Origin: Pseudomonadota bacterium
Lineage (GTDB): Bacteria; Myxococcota_A; UBA796; UBA9615
DNA: 64,000 nt
Assembly: GCA_024229515.1 (NCBI GenBank)
Contig: JAAESI010000093.1
Coordinates: forward strand, 1 to 64,000
Direction of reading: 5' to 3'
Positions 17,450 to 26,079 of this stretch are shown here, in pieces. Below the pieces are notes generated by a model, which was not told the DNA's origin, ran no database searches, and was given only the letters and a program-made list of their open reading frames with translations. Position numbers and translations under genes: made by a program. Position 1 is the first letter of the stretch. Every line of letters begins with the position of its first letter.

Positions 17450-18966
17450 GGCGCCTCCTCCTGCTGCTGACCGCGGCCTCCCTCCTCGCCATCGCCCCCG
17501 TCTCCGCCCAGGCAGACGAAGGCGACATGGACATCCAGCTGCTCCGGCCCAGCTTCGCCCCGTGGGGCCTGCTGTCGACCCCGGGCGCCCGCCCCGGCCG
17601 CCAGTGGACGGTGCGCGCCGGCATGATCCTCCAGTACGAGCGCGCTCCCCTGGTCGTCATCAACCAGACCGACGAGATCGCCAAGGTCGTCTCGGACCGC
17701 GTGCGGTTCGACCTGGGCGGCTACGTCACGATGTTCGAGGGCTTCGGCCTGGGCGTGTCCATCCCGCTGTACGCCCAGTCGGGCAACTTCCTGGACTTCC
17801 CGGTGCCCGGCTTTGCCCTCGGCGACCTGCGGTTGGACGTCTCCTACAAGCTGATGGACATCGGCTACCTCGCCGTCGCCGTGCGGTCGGACTTCCACTT
17901 CCCGACCTCGACCAAGAACGCGTTCGCGGGCGAGCGGCTCCCCCGCATCGCCCCCGCCGTCGTGGCCGAGTTCGGCGTGCCCCGCATCTCGGGCGTGTTT
18001 GAGCTCAACGGCATGATCCGCCAGCGGGTCAGCAGCGGCTTCGACCTCCACCTCGGGGTCGAGTTCGGCATCGTGCTCGGCGTGAAGGGCTGGGCCGTCC
18101 GCGACAAGCTCCTGCTCATGGCCGAACTCCAGAGCCGCGCCTCCACCCTGCGCTTCCTGTCGAGCAAGTCGGAGAACCCGGTGGAGCTGCGCGCGGGCGT
18201 GCGCTTCTTCCCCATCGAGCAGCTGGGCGTGGACATCGCCATCGGCGCGGGGCTGAACGCGGGCTACGGCACGTCGCTGCCGCGCATCCTCCTGGGCGTC
18301 ACCTACCGCCGCCTCCCGCCGTTCGTGGAGGAGCCGGAGATCATCCCCGAGGAGGAGATGTTCGCCGACATCCCCGAGGACCCGGAACCGGAGCCCGAAC
18401 CGGAGCCCGAGCCCGAACCGGAGCCCGAGCCGGTGCTCGCGGAGCTCGTCGAAGGCGAAGACCGCATCCAGATCAAGGAGCCCATCCAGTTCGAGTTCAA
18501 CTCGGACGTGCTCCTGGAGTCGTCCTACCCGATCCTCGACGAGGTGCTCGGCATCATGAAGGACCGCGGCGACATCGCGTACCTCCTGGTCGAGGGCCAC
18601 GCCAGCTTCGAGGGCAAGGTCGACTACAACTGGGACCTGTCCAACCGCCGCGCCGCGTCGGTGTTCCGCTACCTCGTCGAGGCCGGCGTCAACATCAAGC
18701 GCATCAGCCACCGCGGCATGGGCGAGGCCGACCCCACCGCCGGCGGCGACGCCGAAGCGGCGCTTGAGGAGAACCGCCGGGTGGAGTTCCGCATCCTCCA
18801 CTGGATCGACGTGGCAAAGGGCGAGATCATCCCCGACTGGGAGGCCAACAAGCCGCCCGTGCCGTGGCAGATGGCCGAGCCCGAGGACAGCGAAGAAGGC
18901 GCACCGATCGTGCCCGATGTCGTGATCGACCAGCCCGATGAGGGCAGCGAAGGAGACCAGCGATGA
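17446..18966 (+). CDS. Outer-membrane beta-barrel protein with OmpA C-terminal domain
   Basis: 506 residues. A cleavable signal ends ...APVSAQA. Residues 25-290 form a predicted transmembrane beta-barrel (alternating strands such as [20 protein letters not shown]). A (PE)n linker lies near 305-325, and the OmpA/MotB peptidoglycan-binding domain at about 340-455 ([65 protein letters not shown]). The tail is acidic. Barrel plus OmpA matches the layout of myxobacterial TraB, which partners a sorting-tail adhesin (TraA); here the preceding gene is also a sorting-tail adhesin. Both ends overlap neighbours by ATGA, so translation is coupled. Confidence 0.85.
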   Translation: MRRLLLLLTAASLLAIAPVSAQADEGDMDIQLLRPSFAPWGLLSTPGARPGRQWTVRAGMILQYERAPLVVINQTDEIAKVVSDRVRFDLGGYVTMFEGFGLGVSIPLYAQSGNFLDFPVPGFALGDLRLDVSYKLMDIGYLAVAVRSDFHFPTSTKNAFAGERLPRIAPAVVAEFGVPRISGVFELNGMIRQRVSSGFDLHLGVEFGIVLGVKGWAVRDKLLLMAELQSRASTLRFLSSKSENPVELRAGVRFFPIEQLGVDIAIGAGLNAGYGTSLPRILLGVTYRRLPPFVEEPEIIPEEEMFADIPEDPEPEPEPEPEPEPEPEPVLAELVEGEDRIQIKEPIQFEFNSDVLLESSYPILDEVLGIMKDRGDIAYLLVEGHASFEGKVDYNWDLSNRRAASVFRYLVEAGVNIKRISHRGMGEADPTAGGDAEAALEENRRVEFRILHWIDVAKGEIIPDWEANKPPVPWQMAEPEDSEEGAPIVPDVVIDQPDEGSEGDQR

Positions 18967-20327
18967 CCCGCATCACGACGCTGATGGCGGCGCTGTCCGC
19001 CCTCGCCCTGCTCCTGCCGGCGGCGGCTTCGGCCACCGACCTCAACTGCAACGGCATCGAGTTCAACATCGAGGACGCCGTGGACCTCGGCGACCCCGTC
19101 TGTTCGGCCAACACCGACGACAACGAGGACCCCTTCGACAACCAGGACTACTACTTCTGGTACGAGGACTTCGGCTGCCTGTACCCGGTCATCAACAACG
19201 ACCTGGACGGCGACGGGCTGGGCGCGGGACCCATCCAGGTGACCGACCCGGACACGGGCGCCAACCTCATCCTGATCCTGGCGTGCGACAACTGCGGGGA
19301 CACCTACAACCCCGAGCAGTTGGACGCCGACGGCGACGGCACCGGGGACGCCTGCGACAACTGCGTCGAGGTGCCGCAGATGATGCAGAGCGACTTCGAC
19401 GAGGACACCGTCGGGGACGACTGCGACAACTGCTTCCGGGTGCCCAACCCGGACCAGTTCGACGCTGACGCGGACGCGGTCGGCGATGCCTGCGACAACT
19501 GCCTGACCGTCGCCAACCCGGACCAGTTCGACACCGACGAGGACCTCGTCGGGGACGCCTGCGACAACTGCGTGGAGGAGGTGAACGACCAGACCGACCG
19601 CGACGAGGACCTCGTCGGCGACGTGTGTGACAACTGCGTCTACGTGGCCAACACCGACCAGTTCGACAGCGACGGCGACCTCGTCGGCGACGCTTGCGAC
19701 GTCTGCCCGTTCGAGGCCAACGCCTCCCAGGCGGACGCGGACGGCGACGGCCTCGGCGACGTCTGTGACGCCTGCCCGCAGGACCCCAACCCCGACCAGG
19801 TGGACGCCGACGGCGACGACGCCGGGGATGCCTGCGACAACTGCACGGGGCTGTACAACCCGAGCCAGTCCGACACCGACGGCGACGGCGTCGGCGAGCT
19901 CTGCGACAGCTGCCCCGGTTGGTTCAACCCGGGCCAGGAGGACGTGGACGAGGACGGCGTCGGCGACGGCTGCGACAACTGCACGCGGATCAGCAACTCG
20001 ACCCAGACGGACGCGGACCTGGACCAGGTCGGCGACCGCTGCGACAGCTGCCCCGAGGTGTGGAACCGCGACCAGGCAGACAGCGACGGCGACGGCGTCG
20101 GCGACCTCTGCGACAACTGCCTGGAGCACCCCAACAGCGATCAGTCGGACGTGGACGGCAACGGCCTCGGGGACGCCTGCGACATCGGCATCGTGTGGCG
20201 GGGCGCCGGCTACAAGCTCTCCTGCGACGGCTGCGCGTCGTCGACATCGGGCCTTTCGGCGGAGTCTGCAGGCGCTACCCTGCTGGTCGGCATCTTCCTT
20301 GCGTTCAGGAGGCGGCAGGAGCGATGA
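18963..20327 (+). CDS. Thrombospondin type 3 repeat protein with C-terminal sorting tail
   Basis: 454 residues. Signal peptide to ...AAASA; then about 13 tandem TSP3-type calcium-binding repeats at residues 90-405 with the pattern DxDxDGxGDACDNC (for example [15 protein letters not shown]). The C-terminus carries a Cys pair (SCDGCASS), a hydrophobic helix and an Arg cluster (FRRRQER), again like a MYXO-CTERM sorting signal. TSP3 arrays form rigid calcium-loaded rods, so this may be a surface stalk or adhesin partner. ATGA overlaps couple it to both neighbours. Confidence 0.82.
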   Translation: MTRITTLMAALSALALLLPAAASATDLNCNGIEFNIEDAVDLGDPVCSANTDDNEDPFDNQDYYFWYEDFGCLYPVINNDLDGDGLGAGPIQVTDPDTGANLILILACDNCGDTYNPEQLDADGDGTGDACDNCVEVPQMMQSDFDEDTVGDDCDNCFRVPNPDQFDADADAVGDACDNCLTVANPDQFDTDEDLVGDACDNCVEEVNDQTDRDEDLVGDVCDNCVYVANTDQFDSDGDLVGDACDVCPFEANASQADADGDGLGDVCDACPQDPNPDQVDADGDDAGDACDNCTGLYNPSQSDTDGDGVGELCDSCPGWFNPGQEDVDEDGVGDGCDNCTRISNSTQTDADLDQVGDRCDSCPEVWNRDQADSDGDGVGDLCDNCLEHPNSDQSDVDGNGLGDACDIGIVWRGAGYKLSCDGCASSTSGLSAESAGATLLVGIFLAFRRRQER

Positions 20328-21355
20328 GAATCATGTTCAAGACCTGCCTCGCCGCCGCGCTGCTCGCCGGCACGACCGCTACTCAAGCCTGCAACGAGGT
20401 CGTCCTCATCATTCCGGACTTCACGGTCACGGACGCGTTCGTGCAGGACCCGGCGGAGAAGGTCGACATCCTCCTGGTGGTCGACAACTCGTGCTCGATG
20501 CTCGCGGAGCAGGACAAGCTGAGCGAGGAGTTCGAGGCGTTCACCGAGTTCTTCCTCGTGGCCGACACGGACTTCCACATCGGCATCACGACGACGGACA
20601 TGGAGGTCGAAGCGGGCCGCCTCGTGGGCGACCCTCCGATCATCACGCGTACGACGCCGGACCCGGCCGCGGTGTTCCGCGAGAACGTGCTGGTGGGGGC
20701 TGAAGGCTCGGGCTTCGAGAAGGGCATCCAGGCGGCTTGGTCGGCCCTGTCGCCGACGCTGACGTCGGGTCCGAACGCGGGCTTCTACCGGGAAGAGGCG
20801 GCGCTGTCGGTCATCTTCGTCAGCGATGAGGACGACGGCTCCAACTACCCGGTGCACCAGTGGCTGGATGCTTTCTGGGACCTCAAGGGGCAGCGCAACC
20901 GCGACATGTTCACGGCGTCGGCGCTGACGGGCGTGCACGAGGTGACGAACCAGCCCGCCCCCTGCGGCGAGACCGGTGAGGACCCGTTCGAGGGCGCGCG
21001 GGATGCGCCGCGGTACTGGGAGCTGGTGAACGAGACGCACGGCGTGATTCGTTCGATCTGCGGCGACGACTTCAACGGGCTGGTGGGCGACATCGGCCTG
21101 GCCGTGTCCGGCCTGCGGGACCGCTTCTACTTGAGCCAGGAGCCGCGAGATCCGACGGCGCTGGAGGTCATCATCTTCCTGCCGGGTACGGCCGACTTCA
21201 ACGGCGACGGCACGGAGCTGCCGCCCGAGGGCATCGACGGGGAGTATCTGTGGGTCTACGAGACCGCCGCGGACGACCACTGGATCCGGTTCATCGACAC
21301 CGACGTGCTGCCCCCCATCGGCGCGCGCATGACCGTGACGTACGAAGGACGCTGA
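20324..21355 (+). CDS. Secreted von Willebrand factor A domain protein
   Basis: 343 residues with a short signal ([16 protein letters not shown]). A VWA fold occupies residues 40-320. The MIDAS motif is [13 protein letters not shown] (DxSxS), with further ligands around [10 protein letters not shown] and the central strand [26 protein letters not shown] loop near the C-terminus looks like an added calcium site. VWA proteins bind protein ligands through a metal ion, which fits a role with the adhesin-like products of the same operon. It starts at an ATGA overlap with the TSP3 gene; the next gene begins 1 nt after its stop. Confidence 0.75.
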   Translation: MRIMFKTCLAAALLAGTTATQACNEVVLIIPDFTVTDAFVQDPAEKVDILLVVDNSCSMLAEQDKLSEEFEAFTEFFLVADTDFHIGITTTDMEVEAGRLVGDPPIITRTTPDPAAVFRENVLVGAEGSGFEKGIQAAWSALSPTLTSGPNAGFYREEAALSVIFVSDEDDGSNYPVHQWLDAFWDLKGQRNRDMFTASALTGVHEVTNQPAPCGETGEDPFEGARDAPRYWELVNETHGVIRSICGDDFNGLVGDIGLAVSGLRDRFYLSQEPRDPTALEVIIFLPGTADFNGDGTELPPEGIDGEYLWVYETAADDHWIRFIDTDVLPPIGARMTVTYEGR

Positions 21356-21356
21356 C

Positions 21357-22046
21357 GTGATTTCGAAGTGGATGCTGCTGCCGCTGACGGCGGTGCTGGC
21401 CGGGTTCGTGCTGTCGGGCTGTCCGCCCGAGAACGCGTGCGTCTCGGAGAACGACTGCGTGGAGAAGGACGAGACGGGCTTCGACCTCGTCTGGACCTGC
21501 TCCGAAGAGGGTCTGTGCGAAGCCACGCCGTGCGAGGGTCCCGGGGACTGCCAGCTGCTGCAGCACTGCCAGGCGCTGCCCCAGGAGTTCGAGGAGGTCC
21601 GGCCGGAGCACTTCTGCGCGGAGGGCTGCGGCAGCGACAACGACTGCCCCGCGGGCAACTTCTGCCGCGAGGGGGAGTGCGAGCCGAAGCCGTGCCGCAA
21701 CGGGCACCTGGACTGCGACTTGGCGGAGACCTGCCAGGGCGGCGTGTGCGTGGACGCGGGCTTCCCCTTCTGCAACTCGTGCAACCCGAACCAGAACGTC
21801 TACGACCCGGGCGATGACCTGAACGCGTGCGACACGGTCGCCGTGGGGCATCCGTTCTGTGGCGACGGCAACTTCTGCTGGAACCTCCCCAACGGTCCGT
21901 CGTGCGGCGTTCCGTGCTCCGACAACAGCGACTGCCCCGGCGGCTTCAGCTGCGGTCAGGCGCTCATCTCCGGCCCCGCCTGCCCCGGCGACGTTCAGGT
22001 CGTCGGGAAGTACTGCGTCAGCGACTTCTGCTTCGACGGCTTCTAG
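21357..22046 (+). CDS. Cysteine-rich (EB-module-like) lipoprotein
   Basis: 229 residues from a GTG start, 1 nt after the previous stop. Lipobox LSGC at residue 22. The mature protein contains over 25 Cys in spaced pairs (CGSDNDCPAGNFCREGEC, CSDNSDCPGGFSC), like the disulphide-rich repeats of secreted myxobacterial proteins. It is probably the last gene of the surface operon; a long non-coding repeat region follows. It may cap or link the adhesin complex. No enzymatic motif is seen. Confidence 0.75.
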   Translation: MISKWMLLPLTAVLAGFVLSGCPPENACVSENDCVEKDETGFDLVWTCSEEGLCEATPCEGPGDCQLLQHCQALPQEFEEVRPEHFCAEGCGSDNDCPAGNFCREGECEPKPCRNGHLDCDLAETCQGGVCVDAGFPFCNSCNPNQNVYDPGDDLNACDTVAVGHPFCGDGNFCWNLPNGPSCGVPCSDNSDCPGGFSCGQALISGPACPGDVQVVGKYCVSDFCFDGF

Positions 22047-22078
22047 GCCGTCCGGGTCCTTCGGCCCTGCCGCGCTAC

Positions 22079-22092
22079 GGGGTCAGACCCTG
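22079..22092 (+). repeat. GGGGTCAGACCCTG palindrome
   Basis: The same core as the paired palindrome inside the lipoprotein gene at 52936-52990. It opens the non-coding repeat stretch 22047-22622. Palindromes of this kind are typical flanks of REP-associated tyrosine transposase (TnpA_REP) elements; no transposase gene is present here. Confidence 0.55.
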
Positions 22093-22137
22093 CCCCATTC
22101 CCTTTTGTCGGCCCCTCCCGACCGCAGGTCGATCCGA

Positions 22138-22303
22138 GGCCCGCAGGGCCGATTCTCGGGCCGCAGTACCGTCCTGTTGGAGGCGCTTCGCGCCGGAGAC
22201 CCTGCGGGTCGGAAGGGGAGACCCTGCGGGTCGGAAGGGGAGGCCCTTCGGGCCGGATGGTGCTTCGCGCCGGAAAGGGAGGCGGCAGGAGGCGCTTCGC
22301 GCC
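22138..22303. repeat. Cluster of seven 13-nt mini-palindromes
   Basis: Seven hairpins, each a 5-bp stem with a 3-nt loop, begin at 22138, 22182, 22198, 22220, 22242, 22259 and 22291. Sequences include GGCGCTTCGCGCC (twice), GACCCTGCGGGTC (twice), GGCCCTTCGGGCC and GGCCCGCAGGGCC; one copy (22259) has a G-T mismatch. Most are followed by GG. Stems differ while the loop stays TTC, TGC or GCA, so structure rather than sequence is conserved. The rest of 22047-22622 shows no convincing gene. Confidence 0.65.
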
Positions 22304-22622
22304 GGAATCTGACGGTGCGGGGACGGAGGGGGTGGAGGGACCTGAGTTCGATGCTCCGGGGAAGCTGGCCGGGAGCGGGAAGCCTGCGGGGGAGGCCCAC
22401 GGACAGCCGGAAGCCTGTGACGCTGTCGGGCATCTTCGGCCCTCGAGACCACCGGGCGGAGGGGGGCTTCTCGACTCGCTCCGTTCTCCTGCCAGCCGCG
22501 AGGCCCGCATCAAGGGGCGGGCGGCTTCGCCGTCGCTGCGCGACCCCTTGACCCGGGCCTCTATGCGGCTGGCGGAGAGGGGGAGCGGTCGGGATGCCCC
22601 CCTCCGCAGCGGAGATCTCGAC

Positions 22623-22937
22623 ATGCAGCAGATGCCCCACGAACAACTCATCGCCTACCAGCTGGCGCTGGAGGTGGCCCGGTGGGTCCGGGCGACGCGA
22701 TGGCCGGCCGGGGAGGCGGCGCTCAAGGACCAGGCGAGGCGGGCGGCGGACTCGGTGGTGCTCAACATCGCGGAGGCCGTCGGAAGCCAGGGCGGCAACC
22801 GGCGCAAGCACTTCAACTACGCGCGGGGCTCCGCGATGGAGACCTCGGCGGTGCTGGACCTCCTGGACCTTCGGGACGGCGCCAGCCGGCAGCAGCAACT
22901 GCGGCGGGTGGTGGCGATGCTCGCCAAGCTCGAGTGA
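22623..22937 (+). CDS. Four-helix bundle (23S rRNA intervening-sequence-type) protein
   Basis: 104 residues, the normal size of the family. The start MQQMPHEQLIAYQLALEVAR is followed by the signature helices DQARRAADSVVLNIAEAVGSQGG and KHFNYARGSAMETSAVLDLL. These proteins were first found in 23S rRNA intervening sequences and relate to the Avd accessory protein of diversity-generating retroelements; most solo copies have no known role. No rRNA or reverse transcriptase is adjacent. It lies directly behind the mini-palindrome cluster, which suggests a mobile or laterally acquired segment. Confidence 0.85.
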   Translation: MQQMPHEQLIAYQLALEVARWVRATRWPAGEAALKDQARRAADSVVLNIAEAVGSQGGNRRKHFNYARGSAMETSAVLDLLDLRDGASRQQQLRRVVAMLAKLE

Positions 22938-23041
22938 GCCCCGGGTAGGCTCCTGGACTCAGGCCCTGAGCCGGCTTCCGCTCCCCAGAGCGACGCCCTG
23001 GGACCGATTCGAGAACTGATAGACTCGGCCTCGAGGAGAGG

Positions 23042-23344
23042 ATGATGAGGTCGCTTCCGTACCTTTGCCTTCTTGCCGCAGCTTCCTTCGTCGTCCGGCC
23101 CCCCGCGGCGGCAGCCCAGGACGACGCCGAGACCGCGATCCGAGCCTTGATCGAGACACCCGGGAAGCATGCGTGGGACCTCAAGGTCGCGTACATCCTC
23201 CGGGCGAACTACGACTCCAACGGCTCCGGGAAGATCAACCGCAAGCCGGAGGTGGACGCCATCCCGTGTGCGACCTGGGCAGCCATCGACGAAGGCGTGA
23301 GGACCACCTGGGGGCACCCCCTCCGGGTGATCTACGGCTTCTAG
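23042..23344 (+). CDS. Secreted protein with EF-hand-like loop, ends at a possible internal TAG
   Basis: 100 residues: signal peptide MMRSLPYLCLLAAASFVV...AAA, then a helical domain and an EF-hand-like loop (YDSNGSGKINRKPEVDAIPC) followed by TWAAIDEGVRTTWGHPL. A GAGGAGAGG Shine-Dalgarno precedes the ATG at 23042, and a TAGACT element lies at 23020-23025. After the TAG at 23342-23344 the same frame continues with plausible protein sequence (ADQIWVDSLGIAKSMRKHAD) to another TAG at 23465-23467, so the native product may be about 140 residues. Function unknown. Confidence 0.55.
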   Translation: MMRSLPYLCLLAAASFVVRPPAAAAQDDAETAIRALIETPGKHAWDLKVAYILRANYDSNGSGKINRKPEVDAIPCATWAAIDEGVRTTWGHPLRVIYGF

Positions 23345-23485
23345 GCGGACCAGATCTGGGTCGACTCACTCGGGATCGCGAAGTCCATGCGCAAACACGC
23401 AGACAGCGTGCTCCTCGGGTGTGAGCTCGATGGAGCGCAGTCCAGGGGCGACGACGAGACCCCCTAGCTCCCGGTGACTCCTGCC

Positions 23486-24301
23486 ATGAGCCTGCCCGCG
23501 AACCACGCTCGCCTTGCCCTGCTCGCCGTGCCCCTTCTCCTGCTGTTCCCCGCGACGGCCCACGCCTGCGGCGCCTGCCTCGACGGCCTCATGCTCAAAC
23601 GCGCCTGGGGCTGGGGCCTGCCCGGGCCGCTGGTGATGCTGCTGCTGACCGACTTCTTCGTCGTGCGCCTCACCCTCCGCCGACTGCGGGACACCGAGCT
23701 GCCGCCCCTGCGATGGCATTTCTGGCTCGCGCCGCTGGCGCCCGTGGCCGCCATCGGGATCGCCGGCCCCCTGTACATGGGCAGCCTCGTCGTCATGAAG
23801 GTTGCCCTCGCGGCAGGCCTCGGCCTGCTCGCCGTCCTCGCCGCGATTGCCCTCGGAACGCAAGCCCCTCGGCTGCTCGCAGCTCGCACGGCGCTGCTCG
23901 CGGTGGGCGTCGGCGCCATCACCTTCGGGGCCTACCCGCAGAACCGGACCGACGCCGAGCTGGTGACCGTAGCCATTCGGTACCCCCTGGGCCGCCGGGC
24001 CCTCGAAGTCTCGACGCCGACCTGGGTGGAGCAGGAGCTGGGGCGGCGCGGGCAGGCCGGGACGACGGCCGTCGAGGACCGCCTGCGAGAGGCCCGGCCG
24101 CCGTCGGAGAGTTTCGAGAACGATCGCGTCGAGGAGCTGCTGCGGATCCACGAGCGCCTGGGGGGAGCGCGGAGCATTGCGGTCAGGAGTGCGCCCGGCT
24201 CGAGCTCGACGAGGCTGACGTCTGCAGAAGGTGACCCCCCTCCGGACCCTGGCCTCGCGGACGCTCTAGACTCCCGGCATGGACTCTGGCTCCACGGGTG
24301 A
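23486..24301 (+). CDS. Membrane protein of unknown function
   Basis: 271 residues from ATG 23486 (a GTG at 23474 is the alternative). A signal-like N-terminus is followed by ACGACLDG, then hydrophobic segments near residues 45-60, 78-100 and 104-135, and a soluble C-terminal half (RRALEVSTPTWVEQELGRRG). The N-terminal Cys pair directly after the signal resembles proteins exposed to the periplasm. The last 20 codons overlap the next gene's promoter and start. No family recognised. Confidence 0.6.
   Translation: MSLPANHARLALLAVPLLLLFPATAHACGACLDGLMLKRAWGWGLPGPLVMLLLTDFFVVRLTLRRLRDTELPPLRWHFWLAPLAPVAAIGIAGPLYMGSLVVMKVALAAGLGLLAVLAAIALGTQAPRLLAARTALLAVGVGAITFGAYPQNRTDAELVTVAIRYPLGRRALEVSTPTWVEQELGRRGQAGTTAVEDRLREARPPSESFENDRVEELLRIHERLGGARSIAVRSAPGSSSTRLTSAEGDPPPDPGLADALDSRHGLWLHG
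24267..24272 (+). promoter_or_regulatory. TAGACT -10 element, 6 nt before ATG 24279
   Basis: TAGACT, then the 6-nt spacer CCCGGC, then ATG. The geometry predicts that transcription begins at the A of the start codon (leaderless). No strong -35 is seen. Confidence 0.5.
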
Positions 24302-24554
24302 GACCCTCATCATCCTCGCCATCGCGGCGGCGTCCTTCATCCCCGCGCTCGTCCTCGGCATGCTCGTGGGCTGGGGGTTCTCCCGCATCGTGGGCAAGAC
24401 CGAAGAGGGCGACAACGTCGCCACTGCGGCGGCCAGCGGCTTCATGGGCGCCCTCGTCGGCACCCCCATCGCTGCCATCACCACCGTGGTGCTGTGGGGC
24501 ATGTTCGCCTGCGGGGGGTTCGGCGCCCTCGCCGCGATCGGCGTCCTCCAGTAG
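24279..24554 (+). CDS. Small two-TM membrane protein
   Basis: 91 residues with two clear TM helices (TLIILAIAAASFIPALVLGMLVGW and GALVGTPIAAITTVVLWGMF) joined by a short charged loop (RIVGKTEEGDN). No signature motif. Its TAG overlaps the GTG of the following lipoprotein gene by one base, so the two are probably co-translated. A leaderless-type promoter lies at 24267. Confidence 0.65.
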   Translation: MDSGSTGETLIILAIAAASFIPALVLGMLVGWGFSRIVGKTEEGDNVATAAASGFMGALVGTPIAAITTVVLWGMFACGGFGALAAIGVLQ

Positions 24555-25513
24555 TGGCACGACTCGTCCTCCTGTTCGTGGCAGGCGCCGCCCTGACCGG
24601 CTGCAACGCCGACTGCACGGTGGAGGCGAGCACCGCCGCGGACTACGCCGCACCCGAGTCCTGGCTCTGCCACCCCGATCTGGACGACGACGCCTGCACC
24701 GGCGCCCTGGAGACCGTCGAGGTGCTGCCCGACAACTCCGTCGAGGCGGCCGACCGCACCGTCGCTGTCGACCCCGGCTTCGACTGCTTCTACGTCTACC
24801 CGACCGTCGATCTGCGCCTCCGCCCGCAGCTTCACGCCGACCTGACCGACGACGAAGACGAGCTTCGCGTCGTGCGCACCCAGGCCGCTCGCTTCGCGGA
24901 GGTCTGCCAGGTGTGGGCGCCCCGGTACCGGCAGGTCACCCTCGGCACCTACGTGGGGCGGGCCGACGCCGTCGAGCCCTGCTTCGACGTCGCCTTCGAG
25001 GACGTCGCCCGCGCCTTCGATGTCTGGGCCGCCGCCTCCGACCCCGACCGGGGCGTGCTCCTGGTGGGCCACTCCCAGGGAGGGCAGATCGTCTCCCGCC
25101 TGCTCGGCTTCCGCTCCTACGCCGCCGGCAACGAGGTCCCCGGCCCCTCCGATCGATTCGGCGAGGGCGACGACGAGGTCTGCGTGCACCCGGGCGCCGT
25201 GGCCGCCGGGGAGGCGCCGCTGGCGGGGGCGGTCTTCAGCCTCGGCGAGGGTTCGCTGCTCGATCTGCCCGCCGACGTCGACGTGGGCGACGCCGACTAC
25301 GTGCTGTACCGCGACTACTTCTCCGCCAACTGCGAGTTCGGCTCCGCGGTCGGCCTCGAAGTGTCCGCCGACCCCGCCGCGGGGGATGAGCGGAGCAACC
25401 CGGTGCCGTTCGATGACGCCCTCCTGAGCGGCTCCAGCGGCACCCACGTACTCGACGTGCAGTTCGGCATGCTCGATCTGGTCGCCCGGGCCGGCGCCAT
25501 GGGGGAGGCCTAG
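24554..25513 (+). CDS. DUF3089-like alpha/beta-hydrolase lipoprotein
   Basis: 319 residues from a GTG that shares its first base with the preceding TAG. Lipobox ALTGC at about residue 17. The sequence follows the DUF3089 pattern: SWLCHPDLDDDAC, then FDCFYVYPTVDLR, QAARFAEVCQVWAPRYRQVTLG, and the nucleophile elbow VLLVGHSQGG. The family is predicted to be esterases or lipases related to tannase and lipase folds. Acid and His partners cannot be assigned with certainty. The C-terminal segment (GTHVLDVQFGMLDLV) is in the expected place for the His-bearing region. Surface or periplasmic lipoprotein; substrate unknown. Confidence 0.78.
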   Translation: MARLVLLFVAGAALTGCNADCTVEASTAADYAAPESWLCHPDLDDDACTGALETVEVLPDNSVEAADRTVAVDPGFDCFYVYPTVDLRLRPQLHADLTDDEDELRVVRTQAARFAEVCQVWAPRYRQVTLGTYVGRADAVEPCFDVAFEDVARAFDVWAAASDPDRGVLLVGHSQGGQIVSRLLGFRSYAAGNEVPGPSDRFGEGDDEVCVHPGAVAAGEAPLAGAVFSLGEGSLLDLPADVDVGDADYVLYRDYFSANCEFGSAVGLEVSADPAAGDERSNPVPFDDALLSGSSGTHVLDVQFGMLDLVARAGAMGEA

Positions 25514-25534
25514 TCCACGCGCTGAGTATGACGG

Positions 25535-25557
25535 TTGATATTGACTGTCATTCTCAA
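25535..25557. promoter_or_regulatory. Fur-box-like palindrome
   Basis: Left arm TTGATATTGAC and right arm GTCATTCTCAA flank a central T; 9 of 11 arm positions are complementary. It matches 14 of 19 bases of the classical Fur box. It ends 17 nt before the ATG of the CxxCH lipoprotein gene, so iron-dependent repression is the simplest reading. It is also strikingly AT-rich for this window. Confidence 0.6.
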
Positions 25558-25574
25558 GATGGCAGGGTCCGCGT

Positions 25575-26051
25575 ATGAAGCCCCTCCTCCTCGCCCTCTC
25601 GCTCGTCGCCCTCGCCTCCTGCACTCCCGCCCCCGCGTCCCAGGATCCGGCCCCTGCGCCTGCCGCCGCCGAGCCCGCGGGGGCCGCCGAAAAGGTGGAG
25701 CTGGCCGAAGTGATGGACGCCCTCGCCGGCCGCATGGCCAACATCTGGTTTGCCGGCACGGCGGGCAACGCGCCGCTGCTGAAGTACGAGATCCACGAGC
25801 TGGAGGAGGCGGTCGAAGACGTCTCCCGGGTCCGCCCCACCGAGCACGGGGTGCCCGTCGCCGATCGCCTGGAGGCGGCGCTCGCGATGCTCCCGGCCTT
25901 GACCGAAGCGGCTGGCGACGAGGCCGCCTTCGCACCCGCCTACGACGCCGTCGTCGACGCCTGCAACACCTGCCACGTCGACACCGAGCACGGCTACATC
26001 AAGGTCATCCGCCCGACCGCGCCGGCCCAGAGCAACCGCAGCTTCGAGTAG
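25575..26051 (+). CDS. Cytochrome c'-like CxxCH lipoprotein
   Basis: 158 residues. Lipoprotein signal MKPLLLALSLVALASC, then an Ala/Pro linker to residue 35. The rest is helical with a single haem-attachment motif CNTCH at residues 130-134 near the C-terminus, the layout of cytochrome c' four-helix proteins. No clear distal Met ligand is assignable. It should be an envelope-anchored c-type haem protein, a plausible iron-regulated target of the adjacent Fur-like site. Confidence 0.72.
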   Translation: MKPLLLALSLVALASCTPAPASQDPAPAPAAAEPAGAAEKVELAEVMDALAGRMANIWFAGTAGNAPLLKYEIHELEEAVEDVSRVRPTEHGVPVADRLEAALAMLPALTEAAGDEAAFAPAYDAVVDACNTCHVDTEHGYIKVIRPTAPAQSNRSFE

Positions 26052-26067
26052 GTGGGCCCACCTGGGT

Positions 26068-26073
26068 TAGCAT
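26068..26073 (+). promoter_or_regulatory. TAGCAT -10 element, 6 nt before ATG 26080
   Basis: TAGCAT, spacer CCCGCC, then ATG. The same geometry as the elements at 24267 and 63208 predicts a leaderless transcript. Confidence 0.5.
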
Positions 26074-26079
26074 CCCGCC

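Noticed and set aside
18390..18435. Tandem repeat GAGCCCGAACCG in the OmpA gene
   Set aside because: It is simply the (PE)n linker between barrel and OmpA domain.
22257..22622. N-terminal extension of the four-helix-bundle gene
   Set aside because: The extension is a translation of the mini-palindrome region; the family starts at the ATG 22623.
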